Below, one piece after another: positions 1 to 9,477 of a stretch of 64,000 nucleotides of DNA. A program made the position numbers and the translations under genes. Location: assembly GCA_965217075.1 (NCBI GenBank), contig CBDCHC010000008.1:1-64000 (forward strand), written 5' to 3'. The notes beneath the pieces are model-generated. The model was not told the DNA's origin and did no database searches. It saw only the letters and a program-made list of their open reading frames with translations. The stretch comes from CBDCHC01 sp965217075 (GTDB taxonomy: Bacteria > Pseudomonadota > Gammaproteobacteria > PS1 > Pseudothioglobaceae). How positions within the stretch are numbered: the first letter of the stretch is position 1; each line of letters begins with the position of its first letter.

Positions 1-114
1 CAATTAAAAGATTTTCAATCAGGTGCAAGAAAAGACCCTACTATGGATGCTATGGCCGTCCTAACTAAAGGTAAAGAAAAAGAGATAGCTGATTATTTGT
101 CCTCACTAAAATAA
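1..114 (+). CDS. C-terminal end of a class I cytochrome c (partial)
   Basis: An open frame from base 1 ends at TAA (112-114), 37 residues. The visible tail, with QLKDFQSGARKDP and a final IADYLSSLK, is the helix that packs against haem at the end of small c-type cytochromes, and it resembles the matching segment of the next gene (QLQDFKNSTRKD). The haem-binding CxxCH lies outside the window. It would be a periplasmic electron carrier. A strong terminator follows, so it ends its transcript. The family is fairly sure, the subfamily is not. Confidence 0.6.
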   Translation, partial: QLKDFQSGARKDPTMDAMAVLTKGKEKEIADYLSSLK

Positions 115-123
115 AAATAATAA

Positions 124-161
124 AATAACGGCATTAAAATAATTTAATGCCGTTATTTTTT
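124..161 (+). terminator. Rho-independent terminator after the first cytochrome
   Basis: Arms of 15 bases (AATAACGGCATTAAA and its complement) enclose a 4-base loop and are followed by a T run. The hairpin separates the upstream cytochrome gene from the next one. Confidence 0.85.
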
Positions 162-183
162 GCCTACTTTACCTTATATTGTT

Positions 184-814
184 ATGAAAAAATTGTTGTT
201 TATACTAAGTTACTTAATCTTATTTTATAGTTTTGCTGCTGGTAATGCTGATAATGGTAAAATAAAATCATCTGCCTGTATTGCTTGTCATGGAATTGAT
301 GGTAATAGCTTATCTAGTGTTTTTCCTAAAATTGCAGGTCAAGGAAAAAAATATCTTTATAAGCAACTACAAGATTTTAAAAACTCTACTCGTAAAGACG
401 CTATAATGTTTGGCATCGTATCTTCTCTTAACAAACAAGATATGCTCGATTTATCAGCTTATTTTAGCCAGCAAAAAACATCAATTTCTGCTGCAAAAAA
501 TGATAAAAAAATGTTGTCTTTAGCTAAAAAAATATATAAAAATGGTAAAAAACAATGTAACAGCTTGTGCTGCTTGTCATGGAGCAACTGGAGCAGGACT
601 GCCAAGCGCTAAGTTTCCTAAATTATCCCATCAGCATGCTGCATATACCGCTAAACAATTACGCAATTTTCGACAAGTTTCATTTAATAAACAAACAAAT
701 GCTAGTAATTTAAGCAGAAATAATGATTATAAAAAGATGATGCAAAATACTGCTAAATCTTTAACTGACGATGAAATTGAAGCTTTATCGCAATACATAG
801 CTGGCTTGCATTAA
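184..814 (+). pseudogene. Diheme cytochrome c (c4-like), one-base frameshift
   Basis: Two frames together give a typical c4-like diheme cytochrome of about 209 residues: signal peptide starting MKKLLFILSYLILF at 184, first haem site CIACH, second haem site CAACH. The reading frame shifts in an A6 run at 547-552; with five A the sequence continues as KNGKNNVTACAACHG. Such proteins pass electrons in the periplasm to terminal oxidases. An in-frame ATG at 160 adds residues before the signal peptide and is less likely. The single homopolymer change could be a sequencing error, in which case the gene is intact. prfB follows after 11 bases. Confidence 0.75.
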
Positions 815-825
815 AAAAACTCATC

Positions 826-1935
826 ATGGTGAGTTATAATTTAGAAGATTTACCTGCTACAAAACAAGTAATTACAGCTTTAATACAAAGACTTACATCT
901 ATTAATAAGTATCTATCTATAGCTGATAAAAAAATGCAGTTAGAAGAATTAGAGTTAGAATTAGAAAATCCAAATATATGGCAAAACAATAAAAAAGCAC
1001 AACTGATTAATAAAAAAAAATCAAGTTTAGTGAATATAATTTCAACTGTTGATAATATAAATTCTATATTAACTGATAGCGCTGAATTATTACAAATGTC
1101 TATTGATGAAAAAAATTTAGATACAATTGATAATATTATTGCCGATATAAATTTAGCAAAAACACAAATTATACAGTTAGAATTTTCACGTATGTTTACT
1201 GGTAAAATGGATATAAATAACGCATTTGTAGAAATACAATCTGGATCTGGCGGCACAGAAGCTCAAGATTGGGCACAAATATTACTTAGAATGTATCTAC
1301 GTTTTATTGATAAAAAAGGTTGGCAGGTAAAATTAATGGAAGTATCAAATGCAGATGTAGCTGGTATTAAATCTGCGACTATTTACGCCGCTGGTGAACA
1401 TGCCTTTGGTTGGTTAAAAAGTGAAACAGGTATTCACCGTTTAGTGCGTAAATCACCATTTAATGCTAGTGGCAAAAGACATACATCTTTTGCTTCTGTG
1501 TTTGTTTCTCCAGAGGTTAATGATGATATTATAATAAATATTAATCCAAGTGACCTACGTACTGATACTTATCGTGCTAGTGGGGCTGGTGGTCAACATG
1601 TAAATAAAACTGAAAGTGCCGTGCGCATAACACACTTACCAACTAATACTGTAGTTCAGTGTCAAGATGGTAGGAGTCAGCACTCTAATAAAGAACAAGC
1701 AATGAAACAACTTAAATCTAAGTTATATGAATTAGAAGTGCAAAAGAAAAATACATTAAAACAAGATTTAGAAAACTCTAAATCAGATATAGGCTGGGGG
1801 CAACAAATTCGTTCTTATGTGTTAGATGATAGCAGGATTAAAGATTTACGCACTGGAATAGAGGTCCGTAATACCAATGCTGTACTTGATGGTGATTTAG
1901 ATATATTTATTAAAGCCGCGCTTAAACAAAAATAA
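826..1935 (+). CDS. prfB: Peptide chain release factor 2
   Basis: Full-length RF2 (369 residues), which releases peptides at UAA and UGA. The RF2-type stop-recognition tripeptide SPF lies at residues 210-212 and the catalytic GGQ at 255-257 (SGAGGQHVNKTES). The family's usual programmed +1 frameshift with an in-frame UGA near codon 25 is absent: the frame is continuous from the ATG at 826. Its presence shows that the host reads UGA as stop, which matters because other parts of this contig contain genes that need UGA as glycine. Confidence 0.96.
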   Translation: MVSYNLEDLPATKQVITALIQRLTSINKYLSIADKKMQLEELELELENPNIWQNNKKAQLINKKKSSLVNIISTVDNINSILTDSAELLQMSIDEKNLDTIDNIIADINLAKTQIIQLEFSRMFTGKMDINNAFVEIQSGSGGTEAQDWAQILLRMYLRFIDKKGWQVKLMEVSNADVAGIKSATIYAAGEHAFGWLKSETGIHRLVRKSPFNASGKRHTSFASVFVSPEVNDDIIININPSDLRTDTYRASGAGGQHVNKTESAVRITHLPTNTVVQCQDGRSQHSNKEQAMKQLKSKLYELEVQKKNTLKQDLENSKSDIGWGQQIRSYVLDDSRIKDLRTGIEVRNTNAVLDGDLDIFIKAALKQK

Positions 1936-1981
1936 TAAGGCTATTAAATAGTGTTGTTAGTATGAATTTAATACAATTATC

Positions 1982-2017
1982 TTTATAAACTTATAATAAA
2001 GTAAAAATGTTTATAAA
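1982..2017. terminator. Weak AT-rich hairpin between convergent genes
   Basis: Nine-base arms TTTATAAAC and GTTTATAAA surround an 18-base loop between prfB and the convergent ferredoxin gene. It is all A/T and weak, but the position suits a bidirectional terminator. Confidence 0.3.
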
Positions 2018-2034
2018 AAATTAAAACTAACATA

Positions 2035-2295
2035 TTAAAATTCTATTTTAATTTCTATGTTAGATTTGGCTATGGCCTGACATAATAAAATTTCTTTTGC
2101 AACTAAAGGATAAATTGCATTATTATGTCTAACCTCGCCTTTTATTAATTTAGCTATACAGATACCACAATGACCAGATTTACAATTATAATTCATTGGT
2201 ATATTTCTTTCTTGTAACTCTATTAATAATGTTTTTTTTCCATACACAAAAACATTATGTTTACTATTATTTTGCCAAATACTAATTTTATACAT
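2035..2295 (-). CDS. yfaE: 2Fe-2S ferredoxin linked to ribonucleotide reductase (YfaE-like)
   Basis: An 86-residue plant-type ferredoxin with the pattern CxxxxCxxC (NCKSGHCGIC, about residues 38-47) and a last cysteine in LLCQAI. It begins directly after the nrdB stop, the usual place of YfaE, which reduces the diferric centre of class Ia NrdB so that the tyrosyl radical can be rebuilt. It is the last gene of nrdA-nrdB-yfaE. The role rests on family and position. Confidence 0.85.
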   Translation of the reverse strand: MYKISIWQNNSKHNVFVYGKKTLLIELQERNIPMNYNCKSGHCGICIAKLIKGEVRHNNAIYPLVAKEILLCQAIAKSNIEIKIEF

Positions 2296-3396
2296 TTATA
2301 ATTTAAAATTATCAAAACTATCCTCTTTCATTTCATTATCGATAGCGCTAACAAGATAAGATGTTATTTCTGTTTCTTGTGGAGCAACTTGCACATTATC
2401 TGATTCTAACCAATGATCTACCCATGGTAACGGATTATCTCTATTAGCAAAAATTGGCTCTAAATTTAAAGCCTTCATTCTGATATTAGTAATATATTCT
2501 AAATATTGTTTTAAAATTTCTGCATTAAGACCTATAACTGATCCATCTTTAAATAAGTATTCTGCCCAGCTTTTCTCCTCGTTACAAGCAGAAACAAACA
2601 TATCTATAACTTTATTTTTACACTCTATAGCAATTTTTTTAAAATCCTTATCATCTTTGCCTTGTGCCATAATATTAAGTATATGTTGAGTGCCACTTAA
2701 ATGCAGAGCTTCATCTCTAGCAATAAATTTAATAATTTTAGCATTGCCTTCCATAATCTTACGTTCAGCAAATGAAAAAGAACAAGCAAAACTAACGTAG
2801 AATCTAATAGCTTCTAAAATATTAACTGACATAAATGTTAAATATAATTTCTTTTTTAGCGCATATAAATCAATTTTTACAGCATTAGAAGTTAAATATA
2901 ACTGACTACAATTAATTAAATCATCATAATGCTGTGTAACGCTCTTTGCTCTTTGAATAATCTCGTCTATTTTCATAATATCATCAAAAACTACACCAGG
3001 TTCATTAATAATTGCACGAATTATATGGGTATAACTACGAGAATGTATAGTTTCAGAAAAACTCCAAGTTTCGATCCAATTTTCAAGCTCAGGCAATGAT
3101 ACAATAGGCAAAAAAGCAATACTTGGTGAGCGCCCCTGCACTGAATCCAGTAAGATTTGATATTGTAAATTTGAAATAAATATATGTTTTTCATGTGGCA
3201 ATAATTTAGCAAAATCAATTTTATCTTTACTAACATCTACTTCTTCAGGGCGCCAAAAAAAAGATAATTGTTTTTCTGTTAATTTTTCAAAAATAGGAAA
3301 TTTTTGCCTATCAAAACGAGCTATATTCACGCTATCACCAAAAAACATAGGTTGCGTTAAAGAATTAATTTGTTTGTTATTAAAAACACTATACAT
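2296..3396 (-). CDS. nrdB: Ribonucleoside-diphosphate reductase class Ia, beta subunit
   Basis: A 366-residue R2 protein that carries the diiron-tyrosyl radical cofactor used by NrdA to make deoxynucleotides. Visible ligand motifs are SETIHSRSYTHI (Glu, His and the radical Tyr), EAIRFYVSFAC and RDEALHLSGTQH. It follows nrdA by 22 bases and is followed at once by the ferredoxin gene. Length and motifs match the proteobacterial class Ia form. Confidence 0.95.
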   Translation of the reverse strand: MYSVFNNKQINSLTQPMFFGDSVNIARFDRQKFPIFEKLTEKQLSFFWRPEEVDVSKDKIDFAKLLPHEKHIFISNLQYQILLDSVQGRSPSIAFLPIVSLPELENWIETWSFSETIHSRSYTHIIRAIINEPGVVFDDIMKIDEIIQRAKSVTQHYDDLINCSQLYLTSNAVKIDLYALKKKLYLTFMSVNILEAIRFYVSFACSFSFAERKIMEGNAKIIKFIARDEALHLSGTQHILNIMAQGKDDKDFKKIAIECKNKVIDMFVSACNEEKSWAEYLFKDGSVIGLNAEILKQYLEYITNIRMKALNLEPIFANRDNPLPWVDHWLESDNVQVAPQETEITSYLVSAIDNEMKEDSFDNFKL

Positions 3397-3418
3397 ATTT
3401 TTATTCTATTAATTATTA

Positions 3419-5710
3419 TTATAATTTACACACGCCATCTTCACATTCATTGTCAGTATTTTCAATACTATTACCACTGCCATCTCTGGTTATATGATAA
3501 TAAAGAGTTTTAATGCCATATTTATACGCTTTTAATAAATCCATAAGCAGTATATCCATAGGTACCAAACCATTTTTAAAATTACTAGGATCGTAATGAG
3601 TATTAGTTGAAATTGACTGGTCAATAAATTTTTGCATAATTGCGCAAAGCTTTAAATAACCATCGTTTCCTTTAATATCCCATAATAATTCATAATTATT
3701 TTTTAATTTTTTATATTCTGGTACTATTTGCTTTAGTACACCATCTTTTGATTGTTTGATAGAAATAAACCCACGTGGCGGTTCAATGCCATTAGTAGAA
3801 TTTGATATTTGTGAGGAGCTTTCACAAGGCATAATAGCACTTAATGTTGAATTTCTCAATCCTGTTTTTATTATATTTTGTCGTAATTTATCCCAATCTA
3901 AATGTAATTTTTCATCACAAAAACTATCTATATCTTTTTTGTATGTGTCAATTGGCAATATACCCTTAGCATAATTTGTATCATCAAACCACTTACATTT
4001 ACCAAATTCATTAGCTAATTTATTAGAGGCTTTAAGAAGATAGTATTGTAATGCTTCAAAAGTTCTATGCGTCAAATTATTAGCAGAAAAATCTGAATAT
4101 TTAACATTATTTTTAGCTAAATAATAAGCATAATTTGTAACACCCACTCCAATTGTTCGTCTATTTTTACTGGCATTTTCTGCTGCAATAATTGGATAAT
4201 TTTGATAATCTAATAAATTATCTAAACTACGCACAATAATTTCTGTAATTTCTTCTAATTCATCTAAATTTTCAATAGTTCCTAAATTAATTGCACTCAA
4301 AGTACATAATGCTATTTCACCATCTTTATCATTAATATCATAAAGAGGTTTTGTTGGCAACGTAATCTCCATACATAAATTAGATTGCCTAATTGCAGCT
4401 TTTTTTGCATCAAAAGCACTATGTGTATTAGAGTGATCAACATTTTGCAAATAAACTCTACCTGTATTTGCTCTTTCTTGCATAAATTTTTTAAATAATT
4501 CTCTTGCATTAATAGTTTTTTTATTTATATTTTTATCTTTTTCATAACAATTATATAAAATTTCAAACTTTTTTTGATCAGAAAAAAACGCCGCATATAA
4601 ACCAGGAGTATCGCTTGGAGAAAATAAAGTTATATGACTATCTGCTAAAAAACGTTGGTACATAAGAGAATTAAACTGTACTGCATAATCTAAACCACGA
4701 ATACGATTTTCATCAGTTCCAGTGCCATTTTTAAGAACCAATAAGTCTTCTACCTCTAAATGCCATATTGGATAAAAAAGAGTAGCAGCTCCACCACGCA
4801 CACCACCTTGTGAACAAGACTTAACTGCCGTATAAAAATGCTTATAAAATGGAATGCAACCAGTATGAACAGCCTCGCCACCACGAATAGGGCTGCCAAG
4901 TGCACGAATAGCACCACCATTTACACCTATACCTGCTCTTTGAGAAACATATTTAACAATAGCACTACTAGTAGCATTAATAGAATCTAAATCATCTGCA
5001 GTTTCTATCAATACACAAGAAGAAAATTGACGAGTAGGAGTTCTTACTCCCGCCATAATAGGCGTTGGTAATGATATTTTAAATAAAGATACAGCATCAT
5101 AAAAACGTTTAACAAAATATATTCTATTATCTTTATATTCGCTAAACAAACACATGCCAATCAGCATATATAATTGCTGCGGACTTTCATAAATATCACC
5201 TGTTACTCTATTTTGCGCAAGATATTTACCTTCTAATTGTTTAACAGCTGCATAACTAAAATTCATGTCACGCCAATGATCTATATAATCATTTAATTTA
5301 TTAATCTCATCGCTATTATATTTTTCTAATATATCTTTATCATAAATACCCAGTTTACTGTATTTTTTAATGTGGGGTAATAATGGTAATGGGTCAAATT
5401 GTTTAAAGGCTTTTTTACGCAAATGAAAGATTGCCAACCTAGCTGCTAAATACTGATAATCAGGGCTATCTTCGCTAATTAAATCTGCAGCAGATTTAAT
5501 TATTGTTTCATGTATATCAGCTGTTTTTATGCCATTAAAAAAAGCTAAACGAGAATTTATTTCTACTTGTGACACACTAACGCCGCTTAATTTAAAACTT
5601 TTTCCACCAGAATCACCAGCCGCCCAATCAACAACTCTATGAATTTTCTCCATATCAATATTTTCAGTTTTACCACTTCTTTTAGTTACATTAATTGATT
5701 GATTTATCAT
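3419..5710 (-). CDS. nrdA: Ribonucleoside-diphosphate reductase class Ia, alpha subunit
   Basis: A 763-residue large subunit. An ATP-cone type N-terminus (MINQSINVTKRSGKTENI) is followed by the catalytic barrel with the active-site stretches SSCVLIE, NLCMEI and ALCTLSAINLG. The C-terminal tail ENTDNECEDGVCKL has the two cysteines that pass electrons from thioredoxin or glutaredoxin. It is the first gene of the minus-strand nrd operon; about 100 bases of AT-rich DNA separate it from fabB. Confidence 0.95.
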   Translation of the reverse strand: MINQSINVTKRSGKTENIDMEKIHRVVDWAAGDSGGKSFKLSGVSVSQVEINSRLAFFNGIKTADIHETIIKSAADLISEDSPDYQYLAARLAIFHLRKKAFKQFDPLPLLPHIKKYSKLGIYDKDILEKYNSDEINKLNDYIDHWRDMNFSYAAVKQLEGKYLAQNRVTGDIYESPQQLYMLIGMCLFSEYKDNRIYFVKRFYDAVSLFKISLPTPIMAGVRTPTRQFSSCVLIETADDLDSINATSSAIVKYVSQRAGIGVNGGAIRALGSPIRGGEAVHTGCIPFYKHFYTAVKSCSQGGVRGGAATLFYPIWHLEVEDLLVLKNGTGTDENRIRGLDYAVQFNSLMYQRFLADSHITLFSPSDTPGLYAAFFSDQKKFEILYNCYEKDKNINKKTINARELFKKFMQERANTGRVYLQNVDHSNTHSAFDAKKAAIRQSNLCMEITLPTKPLYDINDKDGEIALCTLSAINLGTIENLDELEEITEIIVRSLDNLLDYQNYPIIAAENASKNRRTIGVGVTNYAYYLAKNNVKYSDFSANNLTHRTFEALQYYLLKASNKLANEFGKCKWFDDTNYAKGILPIDTYKKDIDSFCDEKLHLDWDKLRQNIIKTGLRNSTLSAIMPCESSSQISNSTNGIEPPRGFISIKQSKDGVLKQIVPEYKKLKNNYELLWDIKGNDGYLKLCAIMQKFIDQSISTNTHYDPSNFKNGLVPMDILLMDLLKAYKYGIKTLYYHITRDGSGNSIENTDNECEDGVCKL

Positions 5711-5807
5711 AAAAAACTATTTATTATTAGGAATAAATTAAAACTAAGAAAATTATACATAATGTGCTCATTTAAAGTAAAAATTTTACTAAAAATATTT
5801 TAAAAAA

Positions 5808-7025
5808 TTAAAATTTACTAAAAATTAAACAAGCATTAGTTCCACCAAACCCAAAACTATTAGACATAACTGTTGTTAATTTTTTCTTTATAGTTTTACG
5901 AACTATTGGCATATTTTTAGCCTCTTTATAAATCTCATTAATATTAACAGACTCAGTGATAAAATCATGTTTTAACATGAGTAAAGAATAAATTGCTTCA
6001 TTAACTCCAGCAGCACCTAATGCATGACCAGATAATGACTTAGTCGAACCTATATAAGGCATTTTATCAGCAAATACTTCTCTAATTGCTGCCAGTTCTA
6101 TAGGATCTCCAACTGGCGTTGATGTGCCATGTGCATTAATATAATCTATATTAGTACCTGTATCTTGCATAGCAAGACGCATACACCTTATAGCACCGTC
6201 TCCATTTGGAGCTACCATATTAAAACCATCACTTGTAGCGCCATAACCAACTAACTCTGCTATAATATTAGCTCCTCTTTTTTCTGCATGCTCTAAGCTT
6301 TCAAGCACCAACATACCACCGCCACCAGAAATAACAAAACCATCGGCATTGATATCAAAAGCTCTAGAGGCATATTCTGGTTTATCATTATATTTACTAG
6401 AAAGCGCTCCCATTGCATCAAATAACATAGCAAGCGACCAATCTATTTCTTCTCCTCCGCCTGCAAACATTATATCTTGTTTGCCAAATTGAATTTGTTC
6501 TACAGCGCTGCCAATGCAGTGAGCAGAAGTTGAACAAGCAGAAGTTATAGAGTAATTTAATCCTTTAATTTTAAAATTAGTAGCAAGACAAGCTGATGTA
6601 GTAGAACCCATAGTTTTTGGCACTCGATAAACTCCAACCCTTTTTATGCCTCTTTCTCTTAAAATATCACTAGAGTTAATTATATTCTTATTAGAAGCTC
6701 CTCCAGAACCAACAATAATACCAGTACGCGGATTAGATACTTGTTTGTCGTTTAACTTTGCATCTTTAATTGCTTCATCTAAAGCTATGGCACTATAAAT
6801 AGCAGCATCAGCCATAAAGCGTAACATTTTTCTATCAATAATATTAGTAGTATTAATATCTGCTACCTTACCATACACATGAGATCTTAACCCAATATTT
6901 TTATATTCATCACTAAAACAAATACCAGATTTAGTATTTTTAAGTGACGATAAAACCTCGTCTTTATTAATACCAAGACTAGACACAATACCCATTCCAG
7001 TTACAACTACTCTTTTTGTCATCAT
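5808..7025 (-). CDS. fabB: 3-oxoacyl-ACP synthase I
   Basis: A 405-residue condensing enzyme of fatty acid elongation, needed with FabA for unsaturated fatty acids. The Cys-His-His triad is visible: nucleophile in SACSTSAHCIG, histidines in NAHGTSTPVGDP and SLSGHALGAAG, with the C-terminal NSFGFGGTNA. It overlaps fabA by four bases (ATGA), so the two are coupled; this pairing also favours FabB over FabF. Confidence 0.93.
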   Translation of the reverse strand: MMTKRVVVTGMGIVSSLGINKDEVLSSLKNTKSGICFSDEYKNIGLRSHVYGKVADINTTNIIDRKMLRFMADAAIYSAIALDEAIKDAKLNDKQVSNPRTGIIVGSGGASNKNIINSSDILRERGIKRVGVYRVPKTMGSTTSACLATNFKIKGLNYSITSACSTSAHCIGSAVEQIQFGKQDIMFAGGGEEIDWSLAMLFDAMGALSSKYNDKPEYASRAFDINADGFVISGGGGMLVLESLEHAEKRGANIIAELVGYGATSDGFNMVAPNGDGAIRCMRLAMQDTGTNIDYINAHGTSTPVGDPIELAAIREVFADKMPYIGSTKSLSGHALGAAGVNEAIYSLLMLKHDFITESVNINEIYKEAKNMPIVRKTIKKKLTTVMSNSFGFGGTNACLIFSKF

Positions 7026-7525
7026 TTTATTTTAAATAAACCTACTTTAAGTTTATTTACTTCATAAAATAATTTACCATCAACTTCCATTATAGCGTCA
7101 CCCACTCCCATATATAATTTTCTATTAAAAACTCTAATAAGACTTATTTTGTAAGTTATTTTTTTAGCTGTAGGAAAAACTTGATCTAAATATTTAACGC
7201 TACCAGCGCCAATAGCACGCCCCCTACCATGACCACCTAACCAACCTAAATAAAAGCCTATTAACTGCCACATAGCATCTAAACCCAAACAACCTGGCAT
7301 AACAGGATCATTATTAAAATGGCACGCAAAAAACCATAAATCAGGCTTTATATCTAATTCTGCAATAATTTCGCCTTTATTGTATTTACCGCCTTTACTT
7401 GAAATATGTGTTATACGATCAAACATTAACATTGGTGGTTTTGGTAATTGTGCATTACCTTCGCCAAATAATTTACCATTAGCACAAGCTATTAATTCCT
7501 CGTAATTAAAAGAACTTTTATTCAT
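7022..7525 (-). CDS. fabA: 3-hydroxydecanoyl-ACP dehydratase/isomerase
   Basis: A 167-residue hot-dog-fold enzyme that dehydrates 3-hydroxydecanoyl-ACP and isomerises the product, the entry to anaerobic unsaturated fatty acid synthesis. The catalytic His is in FACHFNNDPVMPGCLG and the Asp in GLDAMWQLIGF. It is the first gene of a fabA-fabB operon. Length is close to the usual 170 residues. Confidence 0.95.
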   Translation of the reverse strand: MNKSSFNYEELIACANGKLFGEGNAQLPKPPMLMFDRITHISSKGGKYNKGEIIAELDIKPDLWFFACHFNNDPVMPGCLGLDAMWQLIGFYLGWLGGHGRGRAIGAGSVKYLDQVFPTAKKITYKISLIRVFNRKLYMGVGDAIMEVDGKLFYEVNKLKVGLFKIK

Positions 7526-7589
7526 TACTAATTATAATAAAATAAATTGTAAATTATACCAAATTAATGTACTAAAAGATAAATGATGA

Positions 7590-7910
7590 CTAATTACTCC
7601 ATAATTTTTCTAATTGATAAAAATCTCGTATATCAGCTAACATAATATGGATAACTACAAAAGCCAAATCTATAACTGCCCATCTACCATTTTCTATTCC
7701 TTCTATGCCTATTAATGGTAATTTAACTTCTTTTGCTTCAAATTTTAACTTGTAAGCAACGCCTTTTAAATGTGTACTTGAGCGAGCAGTAGCAATAATT
7801 AACTCTTCTGTTTCAGCGCTTTTATCTTGTGCAATATACATTTTAATATCAAGTGTTTTGCTTTCTGCTAATACTGTTTTAATTTTTATTATTTTTTGCT
7901 GAATGTTCAT
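7590..7910 (-). CDS. rsfS: Ribosomal silencing factor RsfS
   Basis: A 106-residue RsfS/Iojap protein, which binds L14 and blocks subunit joining when nutrients are low. Conserved features are the middle IIATARSSTHLKGVA and the C-terminal WAVIDLAFVVIHIM. It overlaps the end of nadD by 32 bases, the usual nadD-rsfS order. Confidence 0.93.
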   Translation of the reverse strand: MNIQQKIIKIKTVLAESKTLDIKMYIAQDKSAETEELIIATARSSTHLKGVAYKLKFEAKEVKLPLIGIEGIENGRWAVIDLAFVVIHIMLADIRDFYQLEKLWSN

Positions 7911-8487
7911 TGATGTACTCTATAACCTTAATCGGTAAAAATGTTGATAAATTTTTATTTTTTAGTATTTTACTACGAATAGTTGTTGATGAAATATTAA
8001 TAAGATTATTTTTTACTAAATATACATAACCATTTTTCTGTAATAATTTTTTTTTATTACTAGTTACATTAAAATTATAATAATTTTTGATAGTTATATC
8101 ATCTCTTCTTAACACTATAATGTTTATTAATTTTTTAAAATATTTATAGTCATGCCAGTTAATAATATCAATAAAACTATCAGCACCCATAATAAAACAT
8201 ATTATTGTATTATTGTATTCTTTTTTTATATCAATTAAAGTATTTATAGTGTAAGTAGTATTGTTATTTAATTCTCTATTATCAATTTTCAATGCATAAT
8301 CATTTGCAACTAATTTCAGCATTTCTAAACGTTGTTTTTGAGTAAATAATAATTGACTTTTATGTTCAGGATTGCCGCATGGCAATAAAAACAATTCATT
8401 TAAAAAAAATTCATTTTTAATAATTCCTGCATTAATTAAATGTCCAAAATGAATTGGATCAAATGATCCACCAAAAAAACCAATCAT
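7879..8487 (-). CDS. nadD: Nicotinate-nucleotide adenylyltransferase
   Basis: A 202-residue nucleotidyltransferase that makes deamido-NAD from nicotinate mononucleotide and ATP. The N-terminal nucleotide site GGSFDPIHFGHL and the C-terminal ISSTTIRSKI (SxTxxR motif) are present. The start overlaps the gloB-like stop by four bases and the end overlaps rsfS, giving a three-gene operon. Confidence 0.94.
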   Translation of the reverse strand: MIGFFGGSFDPIHFGHLINAGIIKNEFFLNELFLLPCGNPEHKSQLLFTQKQRLEMLKLVANDYALKIDNRELNNNTTYTINTLIDIKKEYNNTIICFIMGADSFIDIINWHDYKYFKKLINIIVLRRDDITIKNYYNFNVTSNKKKLLQKNGYVYLVKNNLINISSTTIRSKILKNKNLSTFLPIKVIEYINEHSAKNNKN

Positions 8488-9218
8488 TGTGTTAAAACCT
8501 TAAATAATTCATCTTTACTCATAAAATTCATAGGAAAATTTCTTGTTTTATCATGAATTAACTCTCTATAAAGAATAAAATCATCTTTATTATCAATAAG
8601 TAAGAATGGATTTCCTATTTTTTGCTCATACATTGTTGTAGTAATTTTGCTGCCATAGTCATGCCCACAATGCAAATAAAAATTGTTTGGGATTTTTTTT
8701 TTAATTCTTTGCATAGTATTATAAAAATCCCCTGCATTTGCCATAGGAAGTTGACAATGACCAGCTCCATAAATAAATAAAGTATCGCCAGCAATAAATC
8801 TGTTATTTAATAAATAACTAACTCCACCATTAGTGTGCCCTGGAGTAAATAATACTTGTGCTGTAGTATTGCCAATATTTATTATATCTTTATCTGTTAA
8901 ATAACTAACTTGGCTATCAATATTCAATAAACACTCATCTTTACCAATAAATACTTTAGCGCCAGTTTTTTCTACTAATTCATCTACAGCATTTGTATGA
9001 TCATGATGCCAATGTGTAAGCCATATTTGTGTTAATTTACTCTTGTATTGACTAATAATATTTAAAAATAATTCTGATTCCCATGCTGGATCTATAATTA
9101 CACATTCTTTAGTATTTTTATCAAAAATAAAATGAATAGAATTTTCTAAAATACCTATCTTATATATAACAAGTAAATCGTAACTTTTTTCATTAAAAAT
9201 TTTATATTTAATCTGCAT
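8484..9218 (-). CDS. gloB: Metallo-beta-lactamase-fold hydrolase, probable hydroxyacylglutathione hydrolase
   Basis: A 244-residue MBL-fold enzyme with the metal motif THWHHDH (about residue 70), further ligands in TPGHTNGG and the Asp in AGDTLF, and a late HCGHDY. Glyoxalase II converts S-lactoylglutathione to lactate and glutathione; the order of motifs and length fit. Other MBL hydrolases are similar, so the substrate is less certain than the fold. First gene of gloB-nadD-rsfS. Confidence 0.8.
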   Translation of the reverse strand: MQIKYKIFNEKSYDLLVIYKIGILENSIHFIFDKNTKECVIIDPAWESELFLNIISQYKSKLTQIWLTHWHHDHTNAVDELVEKTGAKVFIGKDECLLNIDSQVSYLTDKDIINIGNTTAQVLFTPGHTNGGVSYLLNNRFIAGDTLFIYGAGHCQLPMANAGDFYNTMQRIKKKIPNNFYLHCGHDYGSKITTTMYEQKIGNPFLLIDNKDDFILYRELIHDKTRNFPMNFMSKDELFKVLTQ

Positions 9219-9244
9219 ACAATCAACTAATTAATAATTAACTC

Positions 9245-9272
9245 TTGACTATTTTATCATAATGGCTATAAT
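9245..9272 (+). promoter_or_regulatory. Sigma70-type promoter for the tRNA-Ala/tRNA-Glu pair
   Basis: TTGACT (9245-9250), a 16-base spacer and a perfect TATAAT (9267-9272) lie 37 bases before tRNA-Ala. Both boxes are near consensus, as expected for stable RNA. Confidence 0.7.
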
Positions 9273-9309
9273 CACACGCTTTATAAACTTTTGAGATTTT
9301 AGTCTTTGT

Positions 9310-9385
9310 GGGGCTATAGCTCAGCTGGGAGAGCACGACACTGGCAGTGTCGGGGTCAGCGGTTCGAACCCGCTTAGCTCCACCA
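9310..9385 (+). tRNA. tRNA-Ala(GGC)
   Basis: A 76-base cloverleaf: acceptor GGGGCTA pairs with TAGCTCC (one G-U), anticodon loop CTGGCAG gives GGC, T-arm GGTTCGAACC, encoded CCA. tRNA-Glu follows after 15 bases. Confidence 0.95.
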
Positions 9386-9400
9386 AAATTTATAAATCAG

Positions 9401-9476
9401 GTCCCCTTCGTCTAGTGGCCCAGGACTCCAGGTTTTCATCCTGGCAACAGGAGTTCGATTCTCCTAGGGGACGCCA
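9401..9476 (+). tRNA. tRNA-Glu(UUC)
   Basis: A 76-base cloverleaf: acceptor GTCCCCT, anticodon arm CCAGG-TTTTCAT-CCTGG giving UUC, T-arm around GTTCGATTC, encoded GCCA end. Its 3' end lies one base from the convergent queH stop. Confidence 0.95.
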
Positions 9477-9477
9477 C

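Noticed and set aside
826..910. Programmed frameshift in prfB
   Set aside because: The reading frame is continuous from ATG with no in-frame UGA near codon 25.
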